This document shows, one piece after another, positions 27,407 through 38,312 of a stretch of 64,000 nucleotides of DNA. How positions within the stretch are numbered: position 1 is the stretch's first letter; each line of letters starts with the position of its first letter. The position numbers were made by a program, and so were the translations under genes. Source of the DNA: Diadema setosum. Its lineage: Eukaryota; Echinodermata; Echinoidea; Diadematoida; Diadematidae. The notes under the pieces were generated by a model. It saw only the letters and a program-made list of their open reading frames with translations, did no database searches and was not told the DNA's origin. The stretch covers positions 2,199,709-2,263,708 of the forward strand of contig CM067062.1 of assembly GCA_033980235.1 (NCBI GenBank), in the 5' to 3' direction.

Positions 27407-30400
27407 GCTCTCTTGGTGCAAAGAACGTTTTAAACGTTTGCATTATAGTTCTTGCATGAAGATATTGCCTCTGCTTTCAATTCGTACCTGAAGATCTCGA
27501 GGCGAACGGGTTAAGAGTGCAGCAGCCTCCTATCGTTGCCATGGATACGAGGATATTCACAACATACTTCTTCCTCCTATCCTCACCCCCTGCTTATGTA
27601 GAGCGATGAAAAATTACAAAATGTATTCCTAGCAAGCAGTTATTTGTCCTTTGAGGAAGGGAAAAATTTATGTAATATAGGCTACACACACTGTTGACTG
27701 AACTATATAAAAAAACGCCAATTTTTAGAATAGCCATTGCACTATATCTGAATAAATAGTATAGAAAATAAAATAAAAGAGAGGCAAGAGACAGGATGGT
27801 GAAATAAAAAAAAAAAACATCAAAGATGGAATGTTTCAAGGAGGAAAATTATAATCACCATCATGTCATATCATTCTCAGTTCTCAAACTTGTTAAGTAA
27901 ACGGAGAAAACAAGTATCTTCTGTTTTTCATGCATTACACGGAATTCTCCGCTGTAGGCAGAGAATACAAAAACTGAGTATATTATATGTCAGACACGCA
28001 TGTGTTGCGCATGATTGTGTCCGATTAATGATGGTATGAACCAGGGTCTGGAAATCGTAGAATAAGGTCCATCTGTGTCAGCTACCACGTACACTCAAGT
28101 AGGCGACCGAGAACTTGTCAAAATTGAAATATCTGCGAGGCAAAATCGAAGTGACTCTTTTCACATGACAAGACTTTCACTACGGACATTCTATCCCCCA
28201 CCCTTCTCTCCCTCTCTCTCCTCCCCCCCCCCCCCTCTCTCTCTCTCCCTCTCTCTATCATTTACTTTCGCATATATAATGCTTTCGGTAATGTTGAAGT
28301 GAAAACAAGAATAATGCTAATGAGGATCCAAGATCGGTGAGAGTATTACCCCAGATTAATAATCATGTTACCGCGATCAACCAAAGTTTATATATAGTTT
28401 TATGAGTGTAAGAATGCGAATGGCATATATTTAGCGAGTCTTATGTTTGTTTGTTTTTTTCGAGAGTCGGGACTTCCCGACAGTTTCGTGAGTGGTTAAA
28501 TTCGTGACTGTAGAGTACAACTAATGAGTGAATACATGACTGCTCTCACGTCGCAATCGTGTAGAAATCACGGTTAATATTTCTGCGTGTTGTTATTTTC
28601 GCGAATAGCATCCCTGCAAAATAAGAGACGTATCCAGTATGATTGTGGTTATGAGAGGTCGTGAAACAGTTTAGGCAGACATTTTGTTTGTACTCTCTAC
28701 ATCAATAATATCAACATTTAGACTTCAGTAGGAAACGATTTTCTGAAAGGCAATTTTTACTCACACATGCAGTAAAAATGTTGAATTATGAATAAAGGGA
28801 GGGCATCTTCCTGAGTTTAAGAAAATACCATTGAATTATAACAGAATAAGAGCAGTTTTCTTGATTATATCTCTGGAAATAGTAACGCAAGTTTTCTGTT
28901 TTTAGTGGACCTGGATGATGATTATAGCGACCTCATCTCATATTTCAGGATTTAGAAAGACTGACAAACTCTGTCTTGCTGTTGTTGGTGCTCTGTTAGG
29001 GTTGTTATTGTCTTTTTCCTTGGTGTTTTTGAGGGGTTTTTTTTCTCCTGAAAGTGCAAGGTGAACAGGGATTGGACTAATTGCCGTAATATCATTTGCG
29101 GGAATCTTACATTATACCGAGGAGGTTCTTTGATACCTCCTTGAATTGATTATACACAGTGAACGATGCACTCTTCTTAAAGTGCTCGTTTTTGGTAAGA
29201 CAAAAGAGGATACTAAGTGTGTTATATTTTTCTCTCTCCTTTTTCCTTTTCCCTCAAAATGAAAAAAGGCTGATTTTCTCCAGTGTCGGCAGCATGCCTT
29301 TTATCATCCATCTCGGACACATCCTCTGGTAAATTCCTTACCCTCCTGCCTCCATCCATCAGAGAGAAGAATATTGGGTCAGTTTAAAGGAGTTAATGTG
29401 CCCGGTGATTTCGTTGGGAGAGTCATTAAATCCGGCTATCCCAAGGCACGGCCCTGAGGAACAAGTGCCATTAACGATGAAGCAAAACAGCTCAGGACGA
29501 TAAAGTAGGCCCACTTCACGGCTGTTCTTTCTTTTCCTTCAGGACTACGAAGGGCATCCCCCCTCTCAATGCTATTACCGTCTTACTGGGGCTTATCAAA
29601 TTACCAGATACCACTAAAGCCGTGATATAAGCAAATTCAACCCCCTTCTGGTCCCCGAGACCTTTTTCCCACGCGGTAAAAACCTGGTACACAGTTCAGC
29701 ACAAATCGCATCTACAGCCGCTTATATAGTCTGGAAGCAGCATGTGCTTGTCATTGACACCGAATTAGTGAAATACTCGCGATGAGAGACTACAGGAAAA
29801 AAAACCCAATCACGTGACTACTTTATTCTTGCAACTATTTATCTCTGAATAATACATTGTCCTTTTTAAGGCGTTCCCAAGAGGCTGGTGCATCATGTCA
29901 ACGCCCTTTTTAGAATCCAAAGTGGCCACTGCCCCTATTATATACAAAATTTTGCTGTCGCATGAAGATGTGAACAGAGAGAAAATTGCCCAGATTGCGA
30001 TGAAAATCGAAGCTTTTAGTGAAATCAATTTCCCTTTAAACTTCCTTTTATCACCAAACCGAGCATTGAACTCGACGCTGTGCCTCTGGCGAATGTTACG
30101 GTATGACTCTCAGACGTTCAGCACAAGAATATTCATTATTTGCAACGATTAAAACCGTACTGTTGTTTTAATTTCGGTCATTATTTTGATACCTTAATAA
30201 CATTTGTTTTACTCTTTTCAGACTCTCCTCCTCATTTCGATATCATCTATCCTTCTCCAAACAATTCAATCGATAGACTTACATGGCTACCACACAGCTT
30301 CCATAATAAAGGGAATGCGTGATCAATATGATTACATCTGGACATCCCTCCGCCTAATCTCCAGAGGTATTTGATATTTCAATCACGCCTACCCCTTGAG

Positions 30401-30557
30401 GGAAAGCAAAAACAAAACTAGGTTCAATAGTCTCTCTCAGACACAGACAGATACGCACTTTCCCCCGCTCAGTTCCCTCCATCCGCTCTTCATCTCTATC
30501 ATATTTGCTTTATATTCTCTCTCTCCTTTTCTCACTCTTTTTTCTCTCCTTATATCT
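27407..30557. other. No gene supported
   Basis: A C/CT-rich tract lies at 28190-28262. The stretch 29380-29600 is GC-richer and non-repetitive but has no long frame. No exon with recognisable motifs was seen. Confidence 0.5.
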
Positions 30558-30578
30558 CTATCTCTCTCTCTCTCTCTC

Positions 30579-30619
<41 letters not shown>
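30558..30619. repeat. (TC)n(TA)n compound microsatellite
   Basis: A CT run is followed directly by a TA run. TCTA units recur at 30706-30735. Confidence 0.9.
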
Positions 30620-30621
<2 letters not shown>

Positions 30622-31086
30622 CTTTCAATTTATCCATAACAATGTCATACATCTTTTTATCTATCTCTACTTGTATATCTAATACATCAATCTCTGTCTA
30701 TGTCTATTTATCTATCTATCTATCTATCATCTATCTTTCGTACGTACTATAAAGTTGTCACGCTTGCTTCGTCAGGTAGGCCTATACACAGTATAGCATT
30801 GCCATAGAGAGAGAAAATGGTGGGTTAGTCTACTCTTTGCTCTTTACGACGAAAATATTATGTCCAAGTTGATATGTTCTTCTGGATGGAAGTGGAAAAA
30901 GGGGGACGTCTAGAGCTGTCGATAAGTCACTTTTGGAAGAGAGAATATTCACAATGAAGAGACCACCCTGAATACGTACGACAAGTTTGGTGTTGTTATT
31001 ATGATCTCAATTAATTCATAATTGATTCACATTTTTCTTGCTTTCAACTCTACTAAAAATAATTTATTTTTAGCGGTTATTCAATT

Positions 31087-31189
31087 ATGGATCTCTCCTG
31101 CAAATTTCATAAAAATCGAAATAACTTATCACGTTGTAATAATTATCGCGTGAAAAGTTACTTACATGAAATTTGCAGAAGAGATCCAT
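31087..31189. repeat. Imperfect hairpin with 24-bp arms
   Basis: ATGGATCTCTCCTGCAAATT (from 31087) and the reverse complement of 31166-31189 match at all but one position over 24 bases. The loop is about 55 bases. It is probably the core of a small palindromic element. Confidence 0.65.
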
Positions 31190-32044
31190 TGTATGTATCG
31201 AAATAGGCGATTGATATTCATTTTTGTGGTGTTTAAGATCGTGATCCGAATTTAGGGTTATTTTAAAAGGCGCGTGCGCACTTCTATGACGTCAGTATCT
31301 CTATAGATAGCCTTGACGGAAGTCTGCGTCCTCTTACTGTTTGTAATTGCTATGTTATCTATTGTTATTATCATTTTGTTGTTGTTGTAACTATTAGAAT
31401 CTTTTACAATCTTGTACAAATATACTTACCGCCACTGTTTTAACTGGCGTCATACTTTTTGTCATAACTTCCATCAATATCATCAGAATCATTATTATAG
31501 TAATCATCATTTTCCATATGAGAGACATCGCTTTACCAAAATTAAGTCATCTCACTATCTTGAAAGATCTTTACTTCAAGAGAAGCACTAAAATGCTCCA
31601 TTTTAATTGGACTTGTGTCTGTGAAACCGGTTCGCCTGACCTTTCTGGTTGCCTAATCCCCGTTTGTGTGTACACGAAAGACCTCTTTTAATTTCTCTCG
31701 TTATCTATCATTAGGTTGATACTTGTGTGTTTCATCGGCGTCTCATGCGCCACGAGGAGTTCGGGCGAAGAGATAAACAGGGTGAAGAGACTCTCTCAAC
31801 CCCAGAAGAGAAACAGAGAGAGAGGCCGGGTTAGAGACATACAGAGATAGATCTATACAGAGGAGGGGGGGGGGGAGGGGGAGGGGGAGTAGGGAGAGAG
31901 AGAAGGTATGTACATATCTGTATTTTTACAAGGTATAGTATAATCAGCCAATGATTATGTGAAAGATAATAATTTATTATGAACATCATGGACAGAGAAA
32001 CAAAGGAGGTTAGACATGGTACAAGAACAGAATCAGAGAAATGC

Positions 32045-32120
32045 AAACACACACACACACACACACACAGACATACACAAACATATAAACATATATATCA
32101 TATATATATATATATATATA
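32045..32120. repeat. (AC)n and (TA)n microsatellite at the mariner left end
   Basis: An AC run (32045-32069) and a TA run (32099-32120) touch the transposon terminus. Confidence 0.9.
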
Positions 32121-33156
32121 CTCAGTAAAAAAAGTAAGTTCCCCCCTAACATTTTTGGATATATCTCAAAAAGTATTTTACGGATGTTCATAATTCCAAC
32201 GGGAATGGATAGGGAATTCCATTACTCATAACATGAATGGCATATCATTGCCACCAGATATCATTATTGGTGTAAAAAAAATCGCATTTTATGTCAAAAT
32301 GCATGGGAAAAAAAGTTGCACTTTAGGCCATAGAGAGCATATTGTATACATTTCCTATGTAAGTTATCAAATGATCTTTTTAAATTGTGTAATTCTCAGG
32401 AATTTCTTCAGGTACAATGTGCTTCCCTATTAAACAGATGTTATGCATACTTTTTGAACAATAGGCCTTCTCAATATGAAAATATTGGTAGAAGCCATGT
32501 GATTTATAATTCCAATTCAGGTTGATCACATTAACGTGCCTGTGGGCATTTTGCATCATGCCCTCAAGTTGTAGATCAGTTTGCGAGGGAAATGGCATCG
32601 AACGTATGGAGTGGCCTGCAAGATCCCCTGACTGTAATCCAGTAGAGAATCTTTGGGATATCATTAAGTGGAAAGCGAGCAAGAAGTTGAAAGATGACAC
32701 TTCACTGCAAGAATTTCAGCCCATCTTGCAGAGAGCATAGACCAACATTGAGCAGCGCCAAGTACAAACTTTAGTTAACAGTTTGAGGAGGAGATGGCGG
32801 CTAGTCATTGCCGGTGGTGGACATATCAATTATCAAATACTTCACTATATGCTCATGAGAAGAAAGAGATAGAGAAATATGCAATAACCCATGCTTAAAT
32901 GTTCAGAATCATGAGTGATTGTTTGATTATTTGTGTAAAAGTCATTGCAAATCACTAAAGTGCAACTTTTGTTTCCATGCATTTTGACATAAAATGCATT
33001 TTTTCACACCAATAATGATATCTGGTGGCAATGATTTTCCACTCATTTTATGAGTAATAAAATTCTTTATCCATTTCCGTTTGAATTATGAAAATCGGTT
33101 GAATACTTTTTGAGATATATCCACAAATGCTAGGGGGAACTTACTTTTTTTGCTGA

Positions 33157-33159
<3 letters not shown>
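32119..33159 (+). mobile_element. Tc1/mariner-type DNA transposon, internally deleted, long terminal inverted repeats
   Basis: Both ends share an inverted repeat of about 206 bp (32119-32326 and 32954-33159). The outer end reads ACTCAGTAAAAAAAGTAAGT on the left and CACTCAGCAAAAAAAGTAAG on the complement of the right. The arms remain similar all the way to GTTGCACTTTAG. Both sides abut TA-repeat DNA, fitting the TA target-site preference of Tc1/mariner. The total of about 1.04 kb is too short for two such arms plus a full transposase of about 340 codons, so the 5' part of the gene is missing. Confidence 0.88.
32522..32872 (+). pseudogene. Transposase C-terminal remnant (DDE, Tc1/mariner)
   Basis: The frame contains EWPARSPDCNPVENLWDIIK, the C-terminal catalytic block of Tc1-type transposases. 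The third acidic catalytic residue is Glu at 32645-32647. Upstream homology shifts frame near 32592. A TAG at 32738-32740 interrupts a frame that continues with an Arg-rich C-terminus and GGGHINY to 32872. The first two catalytic aspartates are absent. This is a dead copy. Confidence 0.85.

Positions 33160-33212
<53 letters not shown>
33160..33212. repeat. (TA)n microsatellite at the mariner right end
   Basis: About 26 TA units start immediately at the transposon right terminus. Confidence 0.95.
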
Positions 33213-33215
<3 letters not shown>

Positions 33216-34005
33216 GAAAACATTGTTGAATAGAGAGTGAGGGGGGAGAGGGAGACAAAGAGATGAAGAATTAGAGAAGTACAGAGAGGATGAAAGAGAG
33301 GGAGAGAGGGAGAGAGAGAGGTATCTCGCCGGATATGGTGCATGGAAGATGAGTAGGGGACGATAGATAGCTGGGCGAGTATTCCGCTCCATTTCCGCAC
33401 TTGATCCGGTTGGTTGAAAGACCCGCGACAGATCACTGTGAATGACTTATGCATGCGTTTCCCGTGGCCCGCTCCAAGCCCACTCCCTTCCAGCGGAGGC
33501 GTCGTGGCAGGCGACGTGGGGATAGAAGAACTGGTATCGGTGTCCGAATTCAATCTGGTTCCTGGCCGATGTATCGGGAACTAACCCCATGGAAGGTCCC
33601 TTAAAGGAAGAGATCTCCCAGGGCGAATATGATTTTAAATGAAATTCATCATGATCATAAGATCGGTAACTCAGAAGCAAGGACTCTGAGAAACGATTAG
33701 AATTAAGCCAAAAATCACAAGAACATTAAGACATCTGAAACACATACATATTCACCACGGTTTCATCATACCACAACTTTTGGACAAGTTTAAACCCCTC
33801 AAACACACATACATATCAACAGTCACACACGCACATCATCTTCGTCGTATAAACGTTATTGACAGTCTTAACTTAATGCATATAATACTTTTCAACTTCA
33901 TACGCACACACACTGACATTCACATAATGTCATCCTTTCATCCTTTTTACCATATTGCACATTATCTCTACACAATGACAACAAAGCTATCACTTCGACA
34001 CCCCC

Positions 34006-34007
<2 letters not shown>
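33213..34007. other. No gene supported; GA-rich then GC-richer unique sequence
   Basis: A GA-rich tract runs from 33237 to 33320. The stretch 33385-33620 is GC-richer and non-repetitive, but it has no convincing exon. Confidence 0.5.

Positions 34008-34062
<55 letters not shown>
34008..34062. repeat. (AC)n microsatellite
   Basis: About 27 AC units, read directly. Confidence 0.95.
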
Positions 34063-34066
<4 letters not shown>

Positions 34067-35168
34067 GACAAGCGTGCATACATACTCTAGTATTCATCTT
34101 TGGTATTATAAGATTTTTCTCCTTTTCAGGGGTAAACATTAATGTCTTGCACTTTGAATACTGAATGCAGACAACGAAGTGAAGGAATGTGCAATCAAGA
34201 AGGCTTTTCACGTAACGCAAACAGATGGTGTGCAAATCCAAATTGGCCTCCCTTTTTCGATAGAAATAAAAGGTCTGCTTTGAAGGCAATAAAGAGACAA
34301 ATTAGGAAAAAGAGAAACGGCATTCTACATTCTTTAATCAAATGAAGAAACTCCGTCCGTGCGGTTCTCTCGCCTGTTGATTACATCAATATGAACTGTT
34401 TGTCAGTCGTGTCACGTGACTCTTTAAATATTGGCGAGGGGGACAACTGGCGAAAGCGAAGGCGCGAAAAAATGACATGAAGAAAAGCTAGCCAACATTC
34501 TATTTGCATCAGAGACGCCCCAATTTCGTTCAATATTGGATTTCCTCACAGCCGTACTCTCGTGTAGATTTGTGCCGTTGTGGAGCAGGAGCAGCGTTAC
34601 GCCAAGCCCCATTGTCGTTTGTGATTCGAAGAGATGGGTCAAGTTGTCCGTGAATCGAATAACACTTGGTCGAGATGTTAACCGGCAGGGGAACTGCATC
34701 TTTGCAGGCCGAGCTGTGTGCATGTCTGCAAAGATCATGTTTTTGTTTTGTTTTGTTTTGTTTTTAGTTCAATTCAATAGTTAGGAATTTTCCGCATTAA
34801 ATATATATTCCAAATAAAATGTAGTCACTCATTTTTATTTTCAAGACAATAAAACATACAGTGTGCACATCCGAACATAGGTGAGATATACGTGTACAGA
34901 TTGAAGAAAAGAATAAGAGAACACGTCAATTGGGAACCACTCGGGGTATTGTGAATCAAATGATCTGACTGAATTATGGCGCATGTATTGGGAGTGTGAA
35001 TGCCGAAGACTGTTGTCAAATAAGCATATAGCTTGAAGATAGATACGACAACCTTAAAAGAGAGGAAAAAAGAAATTGGCAAAAAAAGACCATGAGAACA
35101 GAAAAGAAAAAAGTGAAAAAAAGAGAAAATAGAATAAAAGAGAATATGGGCAAAAAAGTAGAAAATCT
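34063..35168. other. No gene supported
   Basis: Contains a short TTTTG array near 34741-34765. The overlapping frames at 34424-34784 have no recognisable domain. Confidence 0.5.
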
Positions 35169-35201
35169 TCCTCTTCTTCTTCTTCTTCTTTCTACTACTA
35201 T

Positions 35202-35284
<83 letters not shown>

Positions 35285-35308
35285 CTACTACTACTACTAC
35301 TACTTCTT
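35169..35308. repeat. (CTT)n(CTA)n trinucleotide array
   Basis: Five CTT units are followed by about 40 CTA units. The poly-Thr and poly-Val ORFs are artefacts. Confidence 0.95.
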
Positions 35309-35861
35309 GTGGCATTAATTGATGATAAAGAAGATTTACAACCCTCACGTTTCTGTTTAATGTGAATCAGACGATATGATGTTGTCTGGCATTGAAGGTT
35401 ATTATCTTGGGTCTGTGAGAGTCTTCGGTATTCGTCTACTTTTAATAGCGTTCATTATCTTTATTGCAGAGTTATCTACCGTCAAGTACATACACATCAC
35501 TCATCTAGCGCACTGCAGACTCGTGTCCTATCTCATTAATGATCCACTATTAGTTTCGGCTTATTTTTTTTTTTATTTCAGCACAGCACCTGCGTCAGCC
35601 TTAGTCTGATATTCAGCAGGCCTTTACCCGATAAGGTACAGACCCACACTCACAATATTCACATTCGGTAGCTGCAAAACACAATTCAGATTCAGAAAGC
35701 CAACAACAAGATGCAGCTCTTCCAGACTTCACGGAGCATTTTTCATTGTAATGTCATCATAAACAAGTGATCCGACTGAGAACTATAAAGACTAACATCA
35801 CTGAAAGAGTCCATGTGTTGGAGACAATAAATTATTAAGCCATACAAACGTCATGTGTGTT

Positions 35862-35877
35862 GGTCTGTTTGTCTGTA

Positions 35878-35910
<33 letters not shown>
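35862..35910. repeat. (GTCT)n microsatellite
   Basis: About 10 GTCT units with two variants. Confidence 0.9.
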
Positions 35911-38184
35911 TTGGCTGAGTGCACGATATAAGATATTAGCTTATACGGTGTTTTCAATGTATATAAACGATTTAGTGCAGTTTATGATGAGACATCGAAA
36001 CCGAAGCGCAAAAATTAAGAATGATGACATTCTTAATGATCTACTAGTATTTCTGCAATTTCTTTGTCTGAATTTCCAGATCATTACGTCAAATCCAAAA
36101 TGTTCAACATTAAAGACGAGATTGCGATGACGCAGTACCTATACTGCCGGTTATACTACTGCTATTTCGAAAGGATTTTCAGACTTCTGAGCCGGTTTGG
36201 TGAAAATTAATGCAGAAAATATTAAGATGATTATCTCCACAATGAAATTGAGAAGTTTGTGTTTTTAGGATTCCATGAATTCTTAACATTCATAATTCGT
36301 CCAATCTCCAGTATTTTTTGGACTTCAAAACCCCAGTACTTTTGAAATCTTTCTTGAAGGTTTTTTTTTTTTTTTTTGGGGGGGGGGGGAGATAGGATCT
36401 ACCGATGGCCTCTTTGATAACATTTTTAATCAAATTTACACCACTGAAAAAAAAAAAATAAGTTTTATGTAGATAGGTCTACATCCTTGTGACAAACTCT
36501 TCGTCGCCATTCGGTTGTTTTACTATCGCATGCCATCAAGAATTTGTTTTCATAACATTTCGTTGGTGAGAACTGCAGACTAGCGGCGCGCTTTGACAGT
36601 GCACTATTATCATCTATGAAAAACCTTCAAATATTCTACGGGTTAAATCCATACCGGAATTATCGATTGCTCATACCTGTAACGTAGGGTAGAAAGCGAG
36701 GTGCGTGGTGACGTGAATTACCCGTATTCACAATCACACCTCAGATGGAGCGCGCCAATATTGACGCAGACGACCAGTTAGTCGCACCATCTTCTGGCGA
36801 ACGCCTTTTCTTCCTCTTACCTTTTTAAAGTTCCTTTTTTTAGGTGTGTGTGTGTGTGTTGCTGGGTGACTTTTTTTTTTGAGTAACGGATGTAGCGCTA
36901 TCTTGTCTTTTTTATCTATGTTAGTAGAACACTGAGTTCTGAAGCGTTATAATTTGGTTTCAGGAAATGTCGTTTAAAAGGAAAGTAATCGTTTAATTCA
37001 CTTTTCATACTGAACTGTGTCCAAATTATATCGGGGTTTTAGGCAAAAGGGAGAAAATCAACATAGTACTACCTCCGAATAAGAAGATTATTGAGGAGTC
37101 TATGCACGGCATTCAGCTTGACGCACAACTTCTCATCTTTCATGATACAATTGGAATATCTCCTGCTCTATGGAGTACATTCACCTTTTTTCACGAACTT
37201 CTTTTCTTATATCAATGTGAATTGAAAGTAGAAGCTAAAAGGAGCGGAATGTTGCCTAAACTCGATGGAAGTGTGTCATCTGTAATATTTTGAAAGGAAA
37301 TAAAAGAAAACATAATCAAAACAAGCCTCGATGTTTTCCGAGGAGGATGGTCATGACAAAATTTCGAGAGTCGGGATGACATACGCTTAAAGGTTGTCTC
37401 ATGTTTTTCGCGCTTTTCAATCAATTTTCACAAAACATCTCTATCAGATTGTTTGTAGAATTAGAAGACTCTGAATCATATCTTACTCGTTTCTTTGTTT
37501 CTTTGTTTGTTATCTTTTATTGATCATGGCAATATGTCATTTTTCTTAAAAAATCAACCAAATATACAACCAATAATTGCTTAACCTCTCTCTGAAGTCA
37601 GAATATCGAGTGTGAAGTCTCACTGAATCTAATTCATATTGGATCCTAATAGTAGGTGTACAGAGAGAGATGATTCGATTAACTTGATTGTGATACAAAA
37701 TAAGACCAAACTGATATTTAATCTTACTTTGCATTCATAATGTGATCCTTTATAACACCTGTCCGAAGATATTTATCACGCTGCATAGCAAATAAGGGTC
37801 ATTTATTTTCCGTTCATGCTATACTTTCATATCAAAGATTATCATCAAGTAAATTAAAGAAAAAAAGGTATAACTCTTGCAAGAGCACGTAAACAAAAAC
37901 TTGTACCTGTAAATCGTCCTGATAAAATGGCATCTAACAGGGAAATCAGTATATTTATGACGATTATCGTGTTTAGACTTCAAATAATTCTTCGCCATTT
38001 TGGAAAGAGGGAAGACCTTTAGCAAAGAGGAAGAGAGAGAGGAAGAGAAGGGGAGAGGAAAAGGTGCTAATGGAAACTGGCTTAAACTGGATTATTAAGG
38101 AAAGCAGAGCAAGGAAATTTGGTTTCATCTGAAATAATCTTGCCCTCCAGGAAAGAAAAATGAGCCTCGGCATTTGCGAAGAAA
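35911..38184. other. No gene supported
   Basis: Contains a T17-G10 tract near 36361-36390. The other frames are short and without motifs. Confidence 0.5.
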
Positions 38185-38189
38185 GAGAG

Positions 38190-38234
<45 letters not shown>

Positions 38235-38312
38235 TATGGAAGGAGAGGGAGAGAGAGAGAGAGAGAGAGAGAGGCATAGACAGAGAGGAGAGATAAGAGG
38301 AGAGAGAGAGAG
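38185..38312. repeat. (GA)n microsatellite, interrupted
   Basis: GA blocks are broken by GGAGATATGGAAGGAGAG and GGCATAGACAG. The Ser/Leu ORFs on the minus strand are artefacts. Confidence 0.9.

Noticed and set aside
35016..35348. Poly-Val and poly-Thr ORFs
   Set aside because: Both come from the CTA array.
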